From: CAZCQG01 sp964500775
Lineage (GTDB): Bacteria > Campylobacterota > Campylobacteria > Campylobacterales > CAZCQG01
DNA length: 42,918 nucleotides
Direction: 5' to 3'
Assembly: GCA_964500775.1 (NCBI GenBank)
Contig: CAZCQG010000018.1
Span: 1-42,918 of the forward strand
Part shown: positions 41,917 through 42,918 of the stretch, in pieces
Numbering within the stretch: position 1 is the stretch's first letter
Layout of the letters: every line of letters begins with the position of its first letter
Position numbers and translations under genes: made by a program
Notes under the pieces: model-generated
Told to the model about the DNA's origin: nothing
Database searches by the model: none
Seen by the model: only the letters and a program-made list of their open reading frames with translations

Positions 41917-42727
41917 TTATATATTTTTGGACTTCTTCGTTTTTCCCGAATGATTTTTCAAAATTTTGCATTTTGACATCCCAATAATATAGCATTACAG
42001 CTTGAAGTTGTCCGTCTTGTAGACCTGCGCCGCAAGCATTAGATTCTTTTATCATTTGTTTCAAATCACCCATAGTGTGCGCGTGGAGTTTTTCGATAGC
42101 TGCTTTGTCACATTGCTCTTCAAACATTTTTTTACCCATATTGTACATTTTGGTACTTCTGTTGTTGTACACAAGCGCGGTATCTTTTGCAAAATCTTTG
42201 AGCGCTGTTTGGTATGCACCGTCGAAATTTGTCACCGTTCCGCCGTTCTCTTTTGCAAACGCTTCCGCATCTTCGGCTTTTGCAAACGCATATTTGCTTG
42301 CCGTAGTCATAGTGCCGGGTTTTTTGCTTCCTACGACGTAATGCGCAGTTTTCGCATCGATGAATTTAAGTGAAGGTACGTCCACGACCATGATTTGTTC
42401 GATTTGGTCTTTTTTATCTCTTAGCACAGTGAGTTCTGTCTCTTCTACCAAGCAGTAGATAGAGCAATATTGTCTCACTTCACCGTCTTTGAGCTTAACG
42501 GCATGGTTTGTTTTGTAAAACTTAGGAAGATACATACCGCAGTTGGGGCAGTACTCTTTGCTGTCGTTTTTCATAAGAATCTCAGCATCTTTTTTATCTA
42601 CGCTCTGATACATCGCCATACCGCCCATAGGCTTTCCTTCGCTTTTCCCTTTCTCCATACCACCGTTCATTTCGGCATAAAGCATACCGCTAAGTAGCAA
42701 AATCGCTAACGTCAACTTTTTGAACAT
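41894..42727 (-). CDS. NosL-family copper protein with heme-less cytochrome-c-like C-terminal segment
   Basis: A 277-residue exported protein: signal peptide (about 1-18), a Met/Gly-rich stretch (MNGGMEKGKSEGKPMGGMAM, a likely copper-binding tail) and a NosL domain with CPNCGM (60-65) and a second pair Cys88/Cys92 (YCSIYC). The C-terminal part (about 198-265, GKKMFEEQC, then NACG) resembles a cytochrome c domain that has lost CXXCH but keeps one Cys (206) and a second at 232. The same pair of cysteines recurs in its neighbour. AAAGGA lies at 42734-42738 before the ATG. It is the first gene of the minus-strand pair in this window. Confidence 0.78.
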   Translation of the reverse strand: MFKKLTLAILLLSGMLYAEMNGGMEKGKSEGKPMGGMAMYQSVDKKDAEILMKNDSKEYCPNCGMYLPKFYKTNHAVKLKDGEVRQYCSIYCLVEETELTVLRDKKDQIEQIMVVDVPSLKFIDAKTAHYVVGSKKPGTMTTASKYAFAKAEDAEAFAKENGGTVTNFDGAYQTALKDFAKDTALVYNNRSTKMYNMGKKMFEEQCDKAAIEKLHAHTMGDLKQMIKESNACGAGLQDGQLQAVMLYYWDVKMQNFEKSFGKNEEVQKYINEYKKAK

Positions 42728-42762
42728 TTACATCCTTTTGTTTTGATTTGTAAGTAGCACCG

Positions 42763-42787
42763 AATGTTTTTACCTCCTAAAAACATT
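42763..42787. promoter_or_regulatory. Hairpin in the NosL leader with SD-like loop
   Basis: AATGTTTTT (42763-42771) and AAAAACATT (42779-42787) form a perfect 9-bp stem around a 7-base loop. Read on the minus strand, the loop is AGGAGGT, a perfect Shine-Dalgarno, but it is too far (about 45 bases) from the NosL start to serve it. It may be a regulatory leader or a relic of a leader peptide. Confidence 0.4.
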
Positions 42788-42800
42788 AGGCGACACTTAT

Positions 42801-42846
42801 ACCCCTCCGAGGCAGTGGGAGGGGTTTGTGTTTGTTGTTGTTTTTT
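42801..42846 (+). terminator. Terminator-like hairpin with T-rich tail on the plus strand
   Basis: ACCCCTCC (42801-42808) pairs with GGAGGGGT (42818-42825), followed by a T-rich stretch to 42846. It fits a Rho-independent terminator on the plus strand, yet no plus-strand gene lies upstream in the window, since the genes here run the other way. It may stop antisense transcription or be part of the NosL leader. The rest of 42728-42918 has no gene; ATTAACA (42879-42885) and TGTTAAT (42900-42906) form an inverted repeat that could be an operator. Confidence 0.45.
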
Positions 42847-42918
42847 GGTTAGGTATTCTCTCTATTTTGTCAAAGGAGATTAACATTGTAAAATATCACT
42901 GTTAATGGAGTGTTAATT

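Overview
The window looks like a draft or metagenome-assembled scaffold from a member of the Campylobacterota (formerly Epsilonproteobacteria), probably a free-living Sulfurimonas/Sulfuricurvum/Sulfurovum-like bacterium rather than a host-associated Campylobacter or Helicobacter. The clues are a Campylobacter-type pgl sugar cluster, dnaA-dnaN-gyrB with DnaA boxes built on TTCAC cores on both sides of dnaA, ThyX, NikR, many sensor kinases and diguanylate cyclases with an H-box typical of this phylum, and thioredoxin-type arsenate reductases. The genus call is inference. Two runs of exactly 100 N (2035-2134 and 7274-7373) are scaffold gaps of unknown true length. The first interrupts a gene whose frame changes across it.

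Layout. 1-3702 is a metal homeostasis block: fur (cut by the window edge), a DUF2325 gene behind a Fur-box-like promoter, a NicO-type Ni/Co transporter, an orphan ZnuA, and a divergent Fur-family (Zur-like) regulator, with twin palindromes between the last two. 3710-5497 is an AT-rich two-gene cassette: a DndB-like DGQHR protein and a membrane-anchored coiled-coil protein. 5602-7203 is an ABC-F ATPase. 7385-13661 is a pgl-type cluster (pglA, pglC, an ATP-grasp gene, pglD, a 33-codon membrane ORF, pglE, pglF) for making UDP-diNAc-bacillosamine and starting a lipid-linked glycan; no pglB is present in the window. 13662-15976 holds nikR translationally coupled to a membrane diguanylate cyclase with a CXXCH heme motif.

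16018-26397 is a mostly minus-strand core block: glmS, glnD, folB, plsY, gyrB, dnaN, dnaA, plus a 36-codon ORF on the plus strand. The chromosomal origin appears bipartite: seven TTCAC-core boxes between dnaA and ruvC, and four boxes plus an AT-rich segment with a DnaA-trio-like run between dnaA and dnaN. ruvC and thyX follow, separated by a 109-bp imperfect palindrome. 27799-34540 is a signalling block: a REC-histidine kinase, a very large hybrid kinase with three periplasmic solute-binding-type domains, and a REC-GGDEF protein.

34617-37140 is an ectABC ectoine operon with three copies of a ~110-bp structured repeat placed before ectA and before ectB. EctA has no ATG, GTG or TTG at its homology-supported start. 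37137-40875 is an arsenic region with two divergent arms (trx, ArsP-like permease, arsC, arsR one way; arsB, second arsC the other) around a palindromic operator. 40879-42727 holds two NosL-family copper proteins with cytochrome-c-like segments that lack CXXCH; further related genes may lie beyond the right edge.

The strongest candidates for something undescribed are the DGQHR/coiled-coil cassette, the RBS-carrying repeat in the ectoine operon, and the heme-less NosL/cytochrome-like pair.
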